Under the pieces are notes generated by a model. The model had not been told where the DNA came from, did no database searches, and was given only the letters and a program-made list of their open reading frames with translations. Positions 34,506-42,609 of a DNA stretch of 64,000 nucleotides are shown piece after piece. This stretch comes from Pseudotabrizicola algicola. Lineage in GTDB: Bacteria; Pseudomonadota; Alphaproteobacteria; Rhodobacterales; Rhodobacteraceae. How positions within the stretch are numbered: position 1 is the first letter of the stretch; the number at the start of each line of letters is the position of its first letter. Both the position numbers and the translations under genes were made by a program. The stretch covers positions 16,988 to 80,987 of the forward strand of contig NZ_JAAIKE010000009.1 in the NCBI RefSeq assembly GCF_010915705.1, given 5' to 3'.

Positions 34506-36634
34506 CTTCGCCCCCGTGCGGCGTCCCGCCGCATCAGCTCATAGAGCTGCTGAAGGTGGTGGATCTCCGCCGGGCGGAGATCCGGGTTCCTTGATTTGAG
34601 CTTCGCCAAGGCTGTCCCGAGGGTCCGATCCCCGGAGAAGACGTTGCGTTCGCGTGCGAACGCCTCCATCACCTCGGCGTGCCGGAAGAGGAGCTCAAGC
34701 CGCTGCACGGACGTGTCCGGGAGCGGGGGAAGCGGGGCCGGGTCCATCACCTTCGGTACCGGCGTCTCCGCGGAACGGGCCATGATTCCGGCTGGACCGT
34801 GCCCGAACGTCTCCATCGAGGACAGGAGGTGGGTGAGTGCATTTCGCAGGTTGTCCGGCGCAGGCCCATTCGAGCGGATGATCCACTCTAGACCGGCGCG
34901 CGCGTTCGGGGAGAGAAGGGTCTTCGTCTTCCCGTCACCCAGCCGATCAAAATAATCGATGATCGCCCGTGCGGCGGGGGCGCCGGACTGCAACAGCAGG
35001 TCAAGCGTCGTCCGGGCCCGATTGGGAGGGGCGGCCGTTCCTGCGGCTGGAGACCGGGGGGGAGGGGTGATGATGACGCGGGGTGGGACCGTAGCCGGTC
35101 CGGCGGGACGCGGGGCCGGACCGGCAGGCGCGCGAGCCTCCAGATCAAATTGGGGCTGGACGGGCGGGTCCCGTCTCGGCGGGGTTGCGGCATATGCACG
35201 TTGCGGGGGAGAATAGCGCGGCTGAGAAGATCTGGGCCGATACACTTTCGTGTAAGCGGAGGTCTGACGGGAATACTCCACGTCGGCGTTGATCATATCC
35301 CTCACCCAGCGCTTCCAGGTCTCAATGGACCCGTTTGTCGGGCTGCCATGCGCCCGGGACGCGGAGTCCCGACGGTTGTCCGAGGCGCGCATGATCTCCT
35401 CGCAGTCGTAACCCTCTTGGAACATCTTTGGTGCCATCGGGTCATCCTTGTGAAACACATGTGTCCGGTAACTGTGACACCCGTCTACCATGATCTTATC
35501 CCCGATCCGCATGATGAGCAGGGAGGTGTTTGAGGAGGGGCGGGCCGCCTGAAAACCGAACCGGCTGTCGGCGTTGCGGGCGTCCTCCCGCATCAGGTTC
35601 TGGCGCGCATAAGTGAACGCCTGCGATGAGAATGCGACCCAGGCCGCATCAATCTTCCCCTCATCGAAGAGCTGAAGCCAGAAGTTGCGCCGGGGCGGCC
35701 ACATCGCGTTCTTCTGCGCCGCGTCCACCACACCAGTGAAGAATCGCATGTCCTCGCGGGTGAGCCAGCGGTGGATGACTTCCATGTGTGCCCGGCCGAT
35801 CCCGGCCCAGACCCCGCCGGACCGGATACGGGGGTCCCCGTACATCTCGATCAGCGCCTCGACGAGATGGGACCGGAGCTGATCGGACGGGGCCTTGTTG
35901 ATCCACGGGCTAGTCAGCGCCTCGATTGCCTGCTCCGCTCCGATCGTGCGGGCGTCACGACCCGGGGGGCGGATCCAATCGATGTACCAGTCGATCCGGG
36001 CCCGCCCGGTGAGCTCGGGCGCGACCAGCGCGGAGAGGACCTCATGCGCCCGCTCCATGAGACCGGGCCCGTGCGGGTTCCGCAAGCCGGTCCGGCTCAG
36101 TTCAAGGAACGGGTCCGTCATCCGGACCATCCGAGACGCGAGTCGGCGCGGTCCGTCTGCCGCGTCCAGAAGCTCCGGCACCCCCTCCAGGAGGCCTCGC
36201 ACGGACAGGCTCATCCTACCCCGTGCGGCATCAAGCGCAGAGGCGATAGACCGGGTGTGCACCCCGTTCGCCACATAGCTCTCGAGATAGACCGCGAACA
36301 GCCCGGACAGAAACGTCTCCGATTGGGAGGCGCGCAGCTCCTCAATAAGGAAGTTGCGGGCCTGCGTAAGGTCCGCCCTGTCGCGCCGTTCCGGGTCGAA
36401 AACCGCCGAGGCGGCCGCGAGGACGAAGGAAATCCGGGCGTTCTCCCAGTCGTCATTGGCGACCCGGTCACGAAGACGAACGGCGAGCGCCTCACGTTCG
36501 CGGGGGTTCACGTTTACGGCGACGTCCGGCCAGCGTTCGTGAACCTTCTGGACCGCCGTCTCGATGTAGCGCAGCTCCGGAACCGCTGGCGGGTTGAACC
36601 GGGTCAGCCGGGTGATCGCGTCATCGAGCCTCAT
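34502..36634 (-). CDS. zorC: Zorya type I protein ZorC (EH_signature)
   Basis: The 710-aa protein has an EH_signature region (about 290-410: FWLQLFDEGKIDAAWVAF, LLIMRIGDKIMVDGCHSYRT, HVFHKDDP) after an N-terminal helical part. A Pro/Arg-rich linker (about 470-550) precedes a C-terminal helical domain. In type I systems ZorC is thought to bind DNA and act with ZorD. It overlaps both neighbours by 4 nt, so the three downstream genes are translationally coupled. Confidence 0.82.
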   Translation of the reverse strand: MRLDDAITRLTRFNPPAVPELRYIETAVQKVHERWPDVAVNVNPREREALAVRLRDRVANDDWENARISFVLAAASAVFDPERRDRADLTQARNFLIEELRASQSETFLSGLFAVYLESYVANGVHTRSIASALDAARGRMSLSVRGLLEGVPELLDAADGPRRLASRMVRMTDPFLELSRTGLRNPHGPGLMERAHEVLSALVAPELTGRARIDWYIDWIRPPGRDARTIGAEQAIEALTSPWINKAPSDQLRSHLVEALIEMYGDPRIRSGGVWAGIGRAHMEVIHRWLTREDMRFFTGVVDAAQKNAMWPPRRNFWLQLFDEGKIDAAWVAFSSQAFTYARQNLMREDARNADSRFGFQAARPSSNTSLLIMRIGDKIMVDGCHSYRTHVFHKDDPMAPKMFQEGYDCEEIMRASDNRRDSASRAHGSPTNGSIETWKRWVRDMINADVEYSRQTSAYTKVYRPRSSQPRYSPPQRAYAATPPRRDPPVQPQFDLEARAPAGPAPRPAGPATVPPRVIITPPPRSPAAGTAAPPNRARTTLDLLLQSGAPAARAIIDYFDRLGDGKTKTLLSPNARAGLEWIIRSNGPAPDNLRNALTHLLSSMETFGHGPAGIMARSAETPVPKVMDPAPLPPLPDTSVQRLELLFRHAEVMEAFARERNVFSGDRTLGTALAKLKSRNPDLRPAEIHHLQQLYELMRRDAARGRR

Positions 36635-37713
36635 TCAGACCCCCCGGCCGCCCGGAGAGCGTCAAGGCGGCGGCCGATCTCCTCGACCTCCTCAACGGTG
36701 CTCGGGGCGTACATGATGATCCTCAGGTCGATCCGCCGGTTCGCGGCCTTCCCCTCTGTGGTCGCGTTGGTCTCGATCGGCCGCATCTCCCCGTAACCGG
36801 ACACGGACATGACCGGCTGACCCCGAAGGTTCTCATGGGCCAAGATCGTCCGGTCCTCGTCCAGCATGACCAGCAGGGTCGCGTTTGCCCGATCTGTTGA
36901 CAGGCGGAGGTTGTTGAGGTCGGACCCGTCCGTATCCGTGTGCCCCTCTATCTGGACCGCCTCGATCAGCGCGTTTCCGCTGTCACACCCCTCGCCGCGG
37001 CTCGCCCGGTCCCCGAGTGTGAAACAGACTAGGATCTCATCCAGCAGGCGCCCCATCGTGTTGACGATCTGCCGCTGCCGCTGCTCAAGCTGGCTGGACC
37101 CGCTCCGGAACAGGCCCTCCCCCTGGAAGCGGAGCGCGTCCTGTTCCGGGCTGATGACCACCTGAAGGTCAGGAAACTCGATCAGGAGCCGCTCGCGTAG
37201 CTCGATCAGGATCTCCCGGCGCTGCTCGATCGCCTGGGCCAGATAGGCCTCCAGAGGGTTGACCTGCTGCAACCGGGCCAGCCGCTCGAGAAGCTCGTCC
37301 CGTTCCAGCGTTACGTCGTCGAGCTCGCGCTGAAGCCGATCCACCAGCGCCTCAAGCTCCCGGATCCGCTCGAGAAGATCGGCGTTTTCCGACCGGAGCC
37401 TGTCCCGCTCCTCGATCGCCGCATTGCGCTCGGAGATCGCGGCGTCGCGCGCCTCGCGTGCCGCGTCCCGCTCCGTGATGGCGGCGTCCCGTTCCGCCTC
37501 AAGCCGCCGGATATCCGCCCGCGCCTCCCGGAGATTATTGAGGATCACGTTGAACTGATCCCGCGGGACCGTGTCCTGGCTGCTGAGCTGGGTGGCGAAG
37601 AAGGCGAGCAGGATCATCACGATCAGGAGGAAGCTGATCGTCATGTCAGTCATCGTGACGAAGACGGACTCTTCCTCCTCCTCTTGGGTCCGCCGCCGAA
37701 CGAGCCCCCGCAT
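36631..37713 (-). CDS. zorB: Zorya proton-channel stator ZorB
   Basis: The 360-aa protein has one N-terminal transmembrane helix (about 24-42) with an acidic residue D23 at its start, like the proton-carrying Asp of MotB. A long charged coiled coil follows (about 50-150), and a C-terminal OmpA-like peptidoglycan-binding domain (about 225-350: IEGHTDTDGSDLNNLRLSTD, VSGYGEMRPIE, NRRIDL). It pairs with ZorA in the inner membrane and anchors the complex to the wall. It starts 2 nt after the zorA stop. Confidence 0.9.
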   Translation of the reverse strand: MRGLVRRRTQEEEEESVFVTMTDMTISFLLIVMILLAFFATQLSSQDTVPRDQFNVILNNLREARADIRRLEAERDAAITERDAAREARDAAISERNAAIEERDRLRSENADLLERIRELEALVDRLQRELDDVTLERDELLERLARLQQVNPLEAYLAQAIEQRREILIELRERLLIEFPDLQVVISPEQDALRFQGEGLFRSGSSQLEQRQRQIVNTMGRLLDEILVCFTLGDRASRGEGCDSGNALIEAVQIEGHTDTDGSDLNNLRLSTDRANATLLVMLDEDRTILAHENLRGQPVMSVSGYGEMRPIETNATTEGKAANRRIDLRIIMYAPSTVEEVEEIGRRLDALRAAGGSE

Positions 37714-37715
37714 GA

Positions 37716-39764
37716 TCAGCGCCTCGACTCAGGAAGGAACTTCTCGGCCCGGTCCACGATCTCGTGCATCTTGTCGATCGCCGGGGCGAGTTCCCCGTTC
37801 ATGGTGCGAACGTGCCCGAACAGGGTGTCCACGGCGGTCCGGACGTGCTTAGTGAACTCCTCAAAGGCGGACCCGAGTTTTTCGTCCATGTCGTCGATCT
37901 GCTCGCGCTGGCGCTCGATCTGGGTCAGCGCTTCCCCCAGCTTCGCAAGGGTCGCCTCGAGGAGCTTCTGCTCCGCGCCAAGGGCCGACTTCGCCGCGTC
38001 GAGGATCCGCACGGCCCCCTCAGCTGTCTCCCGGGCGCTCCGGGTGACCGTGTCCGCGGCCCGCTCCGTGCTTTTCGAGAGGCCAGCCACTGCCGTCTCG
38101 ATCTGTTCCACGCTGCCCCGGATAGGTCCGGCCGCGGCCGCAAGCTCACGCGAAGCGGCTGTGACGGTCTGGGCCGCGTCACGGGTCGCCTCCCCTCCGG
38201 CCCGGATGTTCCCGGCCGCGGTCGCGATCTGCCCGGAGCCGTCCTTCAGGCGGGTCGCCATCTGGTCCAGCTGCTCCACAACCTCGCTGATCGGGTCGAC
38301 CAGGTCTTGACGCAGCTTGTCCCCGAAGGACCCGGTGGCGCTCAGGAGGTCCGCCCCGCTACGAGAGACCGCCTCGACCAGCTCCTTACCAGCCAGGCTC
38401 ACGGCGCCGCTGACCTCCACCCCGGCCGTCTCCATCCTGGACCGGACCGCAGCGGAGCCGGATTCGGCCGCCGCCTCAAGCCGCTCCTTGAAGCTGTCCG
38501 CGGACGTCCGCATCGCGTCGGCCGCCTCCCGAAGCGCGTCCGCCCCCTCGGACGTGTTGCGCCGGATCCCCTCGAGCGTCTCGTTCATGATGCCGAGGAG
38601 CCTCTCGGCGCCCGCGTTCAGCGTCCCGTCCGTCGTTTCCGCGGCGGAGGCGAGGCGAGCCGTCAGGTCCTCTGCGGCCCGGGCGAGCCGGGCGACGGAA
38701 TTCTCCATCTCCTCGCCCATTCGGCCGGAGCTCTGGTCCATCCGGTCCGAGAGGCGGGCGATCTTCTCGCCGGCCGCTGAGAGCTGGGTGCTCGCCTCGG
38801 AGAGCGCCCGTCCGACGTCGTCGGAGAACCGGGATGACAGGTCGTTCACCATTTGCCCGACTCCGTCGGCGCCAGCCTTCCCGACCCGATCGAGAAGCGG
38901 TGCCATCGCGGCCCCGATCGAGGAGGCGATAGATTCTGGGATCTCCTTGCGCAGCGGCTCGCCGAGCTTCTCGACCAGCTCAAGCCCGATCCGCTTGAAA
39001 TTGTCCTCCTGACCGCGGGCGATCGCCAGCTGTTTGAGGGCGACGCCCTCGAGGCTGACGAAGCTGAGGCGCTCCTCGAGGCGCGCACACAGCAGATGGA
39101 TTGATCGTTCGATCCGGCCCATGGAGACCCGGAGTGTGATCGTGAACAGGATGGACGCCAAGAGGCCGGTCAAGGACATGATGAACTTGGCGGACGCCGC
39201 CCCGAGCAGGTCGTTCAGCGCGCCCCTCATCTCTTCCGGCGTCGCCTCAATGCTGAGACCGCTCCCGATCGCCTGCAACGCAGAAATGAGCCCGAGGAAG
39301 GTGAGCAGGAGGCCGACGGACACGAAAAGGCCCGGCAGGTGGCGATGAAACCCCGGACCATAATGGAGGTCTTCCAGATTGAAGAAGCCGGAAGGACGAA
39401 CGCTATTGCGCAGGACTGGCGGGGTGACTGTTTCGTCAAGAACTAGCGTCTCACGGAACTCCGACCAGGCAGCGGTGATGTGGACATACCCTTTCAATGT
39501 GCGACGAGTCTTTACCTCGGAATCGATACGCGGGGACTGGGCGGTGAAGTCCTCTTCGTTCGCTGTTTTCTTGATAAGCTCGTCTAGCCAGCGCAGGGTG
39601 GTGAGCTTCCGGCGGGTCGTTAGGACCACCATGGCCAAAGACAGGACCAGCCAGCAAAGGATCAGAATGGAGATCCAGCCGGGCATTTGCTCCTGGGTTA
39701 GGAACGAGGAGACCCAGAAAATGAACTGGGACATGCTCGTCCCGATACCGCCGATAAACTCCAA
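37716..39764 (-). CDS. zorA: Zorya MotA-like channel protein ZorA
   Basis: The 682-aa protein has transmembrane helices at about 28-48, 144-168 and 190-213 (LPGLFVSVGLLLTFLGLISA; FIMSLTGLLASILFTITLRV), the MotA/TolQ/ExbB channel core. A very long Ala/Glu/Asp-rich coiled coil follows (about 260-680), which is the cytoplasmic tail typical of Zorya. ZorA pentamers and ZorB dimers sense phage invasion and signal through the tail. I chose the TTG at 39764, preceded by GGAAGGGAAG; an ATG at 39734 is a shorter alternative. Confidence 0.88.
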   Translation of the reverse strand: MEFIGGIGTSMSQFIFWVSSFLTQEQMPGWISILILCWLVLSLAMVVLTTRRKLTTLRWLDELIKKTANEEDFTAQSPRIDSEVKTRRTLKGYVHITAAWSEFRETLVLDETVTPPVLRNSVRPSGFFNLEDLHYGPGFHRHLPGLFVSVGLLLTFLGLISALQAIGSGLSIEATPEEMRGALNDLLGAASAKFIMSLTGLLASILFTITLRVSMGRIERSIHLLCARLEERLSFVSLEGVALKQLAIARGQEDNFKRIGLELVEKLGEPLRKEIPESIASSIGAAMAPLLDRVGKAGADGVGQMVNDLSSRFSDDVGRALSEASTQLSAAGEKIARLSDRMDQSSGRMGEEMENSVARLARAAEDLTARLASAAETTDGTLNAGAERLLGIMNETLEGIRRNTSEGADALREAADAMRTSADSFKERLEAAAESGSAAVRSRMETAGVEVSGAVSLAGKELVEAVSRSGADLLSATGSFGDKLRQDLVDPISEVVEQLDQMATRLKDGSGQIATAAGNIRAGGEATRDAAQTVTAASRELAAAAGPIRGSVEQIETAVAGLSKSTERAADTVTRSARETAEGAVRILDAAKSALGAEQKLLEATLAKLGEALTQIERQREQIDDMDEKLGSAFEEFTKHVRTAVDTLFGHVRTMNGELAPAIDKMHEIVDRAEKFLPESRR

Positions 39765-39801
39765 CTTGTTCTTCCCTTCCGCTCACGTCCCGAATTCGGT
39801 T

Positions 39802-39824
39802 GTTCTCGTACAATTCATGAGAAC
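39802..39824. promoter_or_regulatory. GTTCTC-N11-GAGAAC inverted repeat upstream of zorA
   Basis: A perfect 6-bp inverted repeat starts 38 nt upstream of the zorA start codon, in the promoter window of the Zorya operon. The spacing suits a dimeric repressor. The WYL regulator encoded just upstream is a candidate binder, but its own upstream repeat has a different sequence. Confidence 0.4.
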
Positions 39825-39891
39825 CTTAACTCCAGCTACGGCTAACCATTGATAATCCACATCTATCTGCCCGAAAAGCGCACCAGTGTTC

Positions 39892-40127
39892 TCAGGGTTC
39901 GGCGTCTGCCTTTTTCCGGATCTTTTGGCTCTCCGGGTCGTATTCCAGCTCGTGCAAGTTCCCGTCCCGGATCGCCTGTACTGCCCGGCTCACGTGCTCG
40001 GGCAGCACGTAGAACCACTCCCGCGGGTATTGTCTGTCGCGAGCGCGAAGTCGAAGGGGAACTCGATCGGTTCATAAGGCTTGGCCGCGAGGGCTGCGAG
40101 CGCGTCGTAGATTTCAGCCGGGTTCAC
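39892..40127 (-). pseudogene. Gene remnant resembling the N-terminus of a DNA methyltransferase
   Basis: From a GTG at 40127, preceded by GAGGTGAG, a frame encodes NPAEIYDALAALAAKPYEPI and EFPFDFALATDN, then falls out of frame and stops at 39990. A second frame then reads REWFYVLPEHVSRAVQAIRD to a stop at 39892. The first part resembles the opening of large Eco57I/DISARM-type DNA methyltransferases as I recall them (xxFPFAFLEAFGN). Both parts look like real protein, so this is probably what remains after an internal deletion plus frameshift. It lies 4 nt after the 42-aa gene, in operon position behind the WYL regulator. Confidence 0.5.
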
Positions 40128-40131
40128 GCAC

Positions 40132-40260
40132 TCACCTCACGCAAAGCCTGAAGGAGTCGCCCACCAGTGCCGTATCGGACTCGGTTGAACGGACGCGTCG
40201 GTTCCTATACGCGCGGACCCAGTCACTGGCTCGCGTGATGATGTCAGCAAGGGAGATCAT
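40132..40260 (-). CDS. Small protein coupled to the WYL regulator, 42 aa
   Basis: The frame MISLADIITRASDWVRAYRN continues for 22 residues, basic in the middle. Its ATG overlaps the WYL stop (ATGA), and the next start codon follows its stop by 4 nt. Such coupling argues it is translated. No function is recognised; it may belong to the lost system whose debris follows. Confidence 0.5.
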   Translation of the reverse strand: MISLADIITRASDWVRAYRNRRVRSTESDTALVGDSFRLCVR

Positions 40261-41120
40261 CGCTGGTATCCTATGATGCTGTTCCGGTTCAAAAGCACGA
40301 TCAGTTGGTCCTGGGGCTTCCTGGCAGCAGGATCGGTATCGAGCCCCAGCCGCCGGAGCGCGTAGTAAAGCAATGCCCGTCGAACCCTGATCTCTGCCTT
40401 GCCACCGGTCATTCCGTAGTCGAGCGCGATCACCTTGGCTTGCGTATCGGACAGGGCAGGGTGGGGGCCGATTTCCAGCGTTGCGAAGGTGTGCCAGTCC
40501 TGATCGCTCTCGGCCAGAACGTCGGACGCGCGCGATGCGCGGATGTCGAGGATCCGGGACAGCAGAAAATCCTTGAACATCTCGTCGGTCACGCAGAACG
40601 CACGGGCGTGCCAGCGGAAGCCGTCGAAGGCGATGGCATGTGGCGCGATCCAGCGCCACCGGGGCTCCGGATTGGACAGGGACTGGTACTGCACCTCGAT
40701 CGCCTCGGACCGGCGGATCGCGTCGACCACGGACCGAAGGGTTGCAGGATCGACGCCACGCGCCGGGGTGGGGGCGGAATCGTAGGCGGGCAGACCTGCG
40801 ATCCAGCAATCATCCTGATCGAGGATGCCGTCGGCGACCGATCGCAGCTGGGCCAGGTATCGACCAGCATCGAGCTTGTCGAACACCGGTTTGAAGCCTG
40901 GCTGGCGCACATAGGTCCGCAGGCTGCGGTCATAGTCCATGTTGTTGGGGGCGAGGCCGATGTAGCGGCTCAGATCGGAGGATGCCTGGTTCACCGACAG
41001 CCCGAACTGCGTCATCACATCGCTGCGGTTCACATGCCCCTCCCAGAACAGGCGGAACTCGATGAACTCGAGCCTTTGCTCGACCCCCCAACGAAGCTCC
41101 GACCTGTCGTTGCTCACCAC
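40257..41120 (-). CDS. WYL-domain transcriptional regulator (BrxR/CapW-like)
   Basis: The 287-aa protein has an N-terminal winged helix (about 10-75: RLEFIEFRLFWEGHVNRSD, FGLSVNQASSDLSRYIGL), a WYL domain (about 120-205: EVQYQSLSNPEPRWRWIAPH, DGFRWHARAFC), and a C-terminal extension. BrxR/CapW-type regulators repress phage-defence operons and are thought to release on sensing a nucleic-acid or nucleotide signal. It lies upstream of, and is codirectional with, the gene remnant and Zorya. It starts with GTG after GGGAGAG. An inverted repeat lies 22 nt upstream. Confidence 0.85.
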   Translation of the reverse strand: MVSNDRSELRWGVEQRLEFIEFRLFWEGHVNRSDVMTQFGLSVNQASSDLSRYIGLAPNNMDYDRSLRTYVRQPGFKPVFDKLDAGRYLAQLRSVADGILDQDDCWIAGLPAYDSAPTPARGVDPATLRSVVDAIRRSEAIEVQYQSLSNPEPRWRWIAPHAIAFDGFRWHARAFCVTDEMFKDFLLSRILDIRASRASDVLAESDQDWHTFATLEIGPHPALSDTQAKVIALDYGMTGGKAEIRVRRALLYYALRRLGLDTDPAARKPQDQLIVLLNRNSIIGYQR

Positions 41121-41141
41121 GCTCTCCCGTCATCGGTCGAT

Positions 41142-41160
41142 GCGCATGGAAATTATGCGC
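41142..41160. promoter_or_regulatory. GCGCAT-N7-ATGCGC operator candidate for the WYL regulator
   Basis: A perfect 6-bp inverted repeat with a 7-bp spacer lies 22-40 nt upstream of the WYL start codon. BrxR/CapW proteins typically bind such a repeat upstream of their own gene. A second small repeat, GCCCA-N5-TGGGC, is at 41161-41175. Confidence 0.5.
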
Positions 41161-41238
41161 GCCCAATTTCTGGGCTTTCTTCGACCGTAGCCGCGCGATG
41201 CTTGGGGATCAATCGAAAAGGGAAGGGATTGCGCGCAA

Positions 41239-42393
41239 TTATCCCAAGGATTGCCGCAGGTTCTGCGCGACGGCGTCAGCCGCCATCCGCACTGGTTCCG
41301 CCGCGAGATGGGCGTACCGCGCCGTGGTCTGGACCTGCGTGTGGCCAAGGAGCTTGCCGATCATCGGCAGGCCCTGACCCGACGCGACGGCCGTCGACGC
41401 GAAGGTGTGGCGCAGGTCGTGGATGCGGACGTCCTTGACCCCGGCACGGGCACGGACGCGCTGCCAGAATGGTTGCAGATCACTCAGCGGTTTGCCGGGC
41501 AGGGTGCCAGTAATTACCCACGGGTTGCCGTCGACGCGCTGGGCGCCCCGCAGCAGGTCTGCCACCGGCTGGCCGACGTGGCCGACCTTCGCCCCAGTCT
41601 TGGAATCCGGCAGGCGCAGGGCAGGGACGTCAAGATCGACATAGGACCACTTCAAGGACATGATCTCGTTCAGGCGGCATCCGGTCAGGATCAGCAGGCG
41701 GGCGGCGAGGATTGCCGAGGGCAGTTCCACCCCTTCCGCTTCCATTTCGCGCAGCACCTCGCCGATCCGGCGCAGCTCGGCCGCGCTCAGGAAGCGTTCG
41801 CGCTTTTCCTCGGGGTATTTCCGGATGTGCTTGCGCGGGTTGGTCCCGTCCGGACGCAGTCCCCACATCTCGGACAGGCTGAACATCTTCGAGATCACCT
41901 CGAGGCAGCGGTTGGCCTGATAGGGGATGTGCCGCAGGTCGTGGTGGAACTTTGCGACATCCGCCCGTGTGACCCCCGTGACCGTCAGTTGTCCCAGTGC
42001 GGGCAGGATGAAGCGCTGCAGGTTCCGGCGATACTCCTTTCCCGTGCTGGCCTTCACGCGGATGGCGATGTGTTCCTTGTCGAACCTCTCGGCCAGTTCC
42101 TTGATCGTGATCGCCTTGCGCCCTGCGTCGCGTTCCGCAGCAGGGTCCTGCCCGTTGCGCGCAGCGGCCACGATGGTGATGGCGCGGGTGCGCGCCTGCT
42201 CGCAGGTCAGCACGGTGCTGGGCCCCAGGCTGATCCGCCGCGACCGGCGTCCGGCGCGGTATTGCACGACGTAGCCTTTGCGCCCGCTTGGCAGCACCCG
42301 AAGTCCGAAGCCGGGGATGTCGCTGTCCCAGACGAAGTATTCGGCGGCTTGGGCTTCTGCGGCGTCGACGATGCGCTTTGTGAGTTTGGGCAT
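41239..42393 (-). CDS. int: Tyrosine integrase of P1
   Basis: The 384-aa protein has an N-terminal arm-binding DUF4102-type domain (WDSDIPGFGLRVLPSGRKGY), a SAM-like core-binding domain (about 95-190), and a catalytic domain with Arg in LTGCRLNEIMSLKW, HDLRHTFAS and LLGHTQVQTTARYAHL (His, Tyr). It recombines attP with a tRNA-fMet attB. The ATG at 42393 is chosen over an upstream ATG at 42567 that would add 58 non-conserved residues. The attachment core is 1.8 kb to the right, with one gene between. Confidence 0.92.
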   Translation of the reverse strand: MPKLTKRIVDAAEAQAAEYFVWDSDIPGFGLRVLPSGRKGYVVQYRAGRRSRRISLGPSTVLTCEQARTRAITIVAAARNGQDPAAERDAGRKAITIKELAERFDKEHIAIRVKASTGKEYRRNLQRFILPALGQLTVTGVTRADVAKFHHDLRHIPYQANRCLEVISKMFSLSEMWGLRPDGTNPRKHIRKYPEEKRERFLSAAELRRIGEVLREMEAEGVELPSAILAARLLILTGCRLNEIMSLKWSYVDLDVPALRLPDSKTGAKVGHVGQPVADLLRGAQRVDGNPWVITGTLPGKPLSDLQPFWQRVRARAGVKDVRIHDLRHTFASTAVASGQGLPMIGKLLGHTQVQTTARYAHLAAEPVRMAADAVAQNLRQSLG

Positions 42394-42609
42394 GGGAGTG
42401 GCTTCCGGGTTCTCTGGCTTCCACAGTGCGCAATGCGGATGCATAGTCAACGAACACATTGATATTGCGTATAAAAAGGAAATTCCGCGCAATTTCACGC
42501 AGGGGCTGCTTCGCAGTCGTGAGCGGAAACGATGGCCCGCACGAATCAGAACGCAGGTTCCGGTCACCCATTCGCGCTGCTAAGGTCCGCGAAAAGAAAC
42601 GGAATCCCG

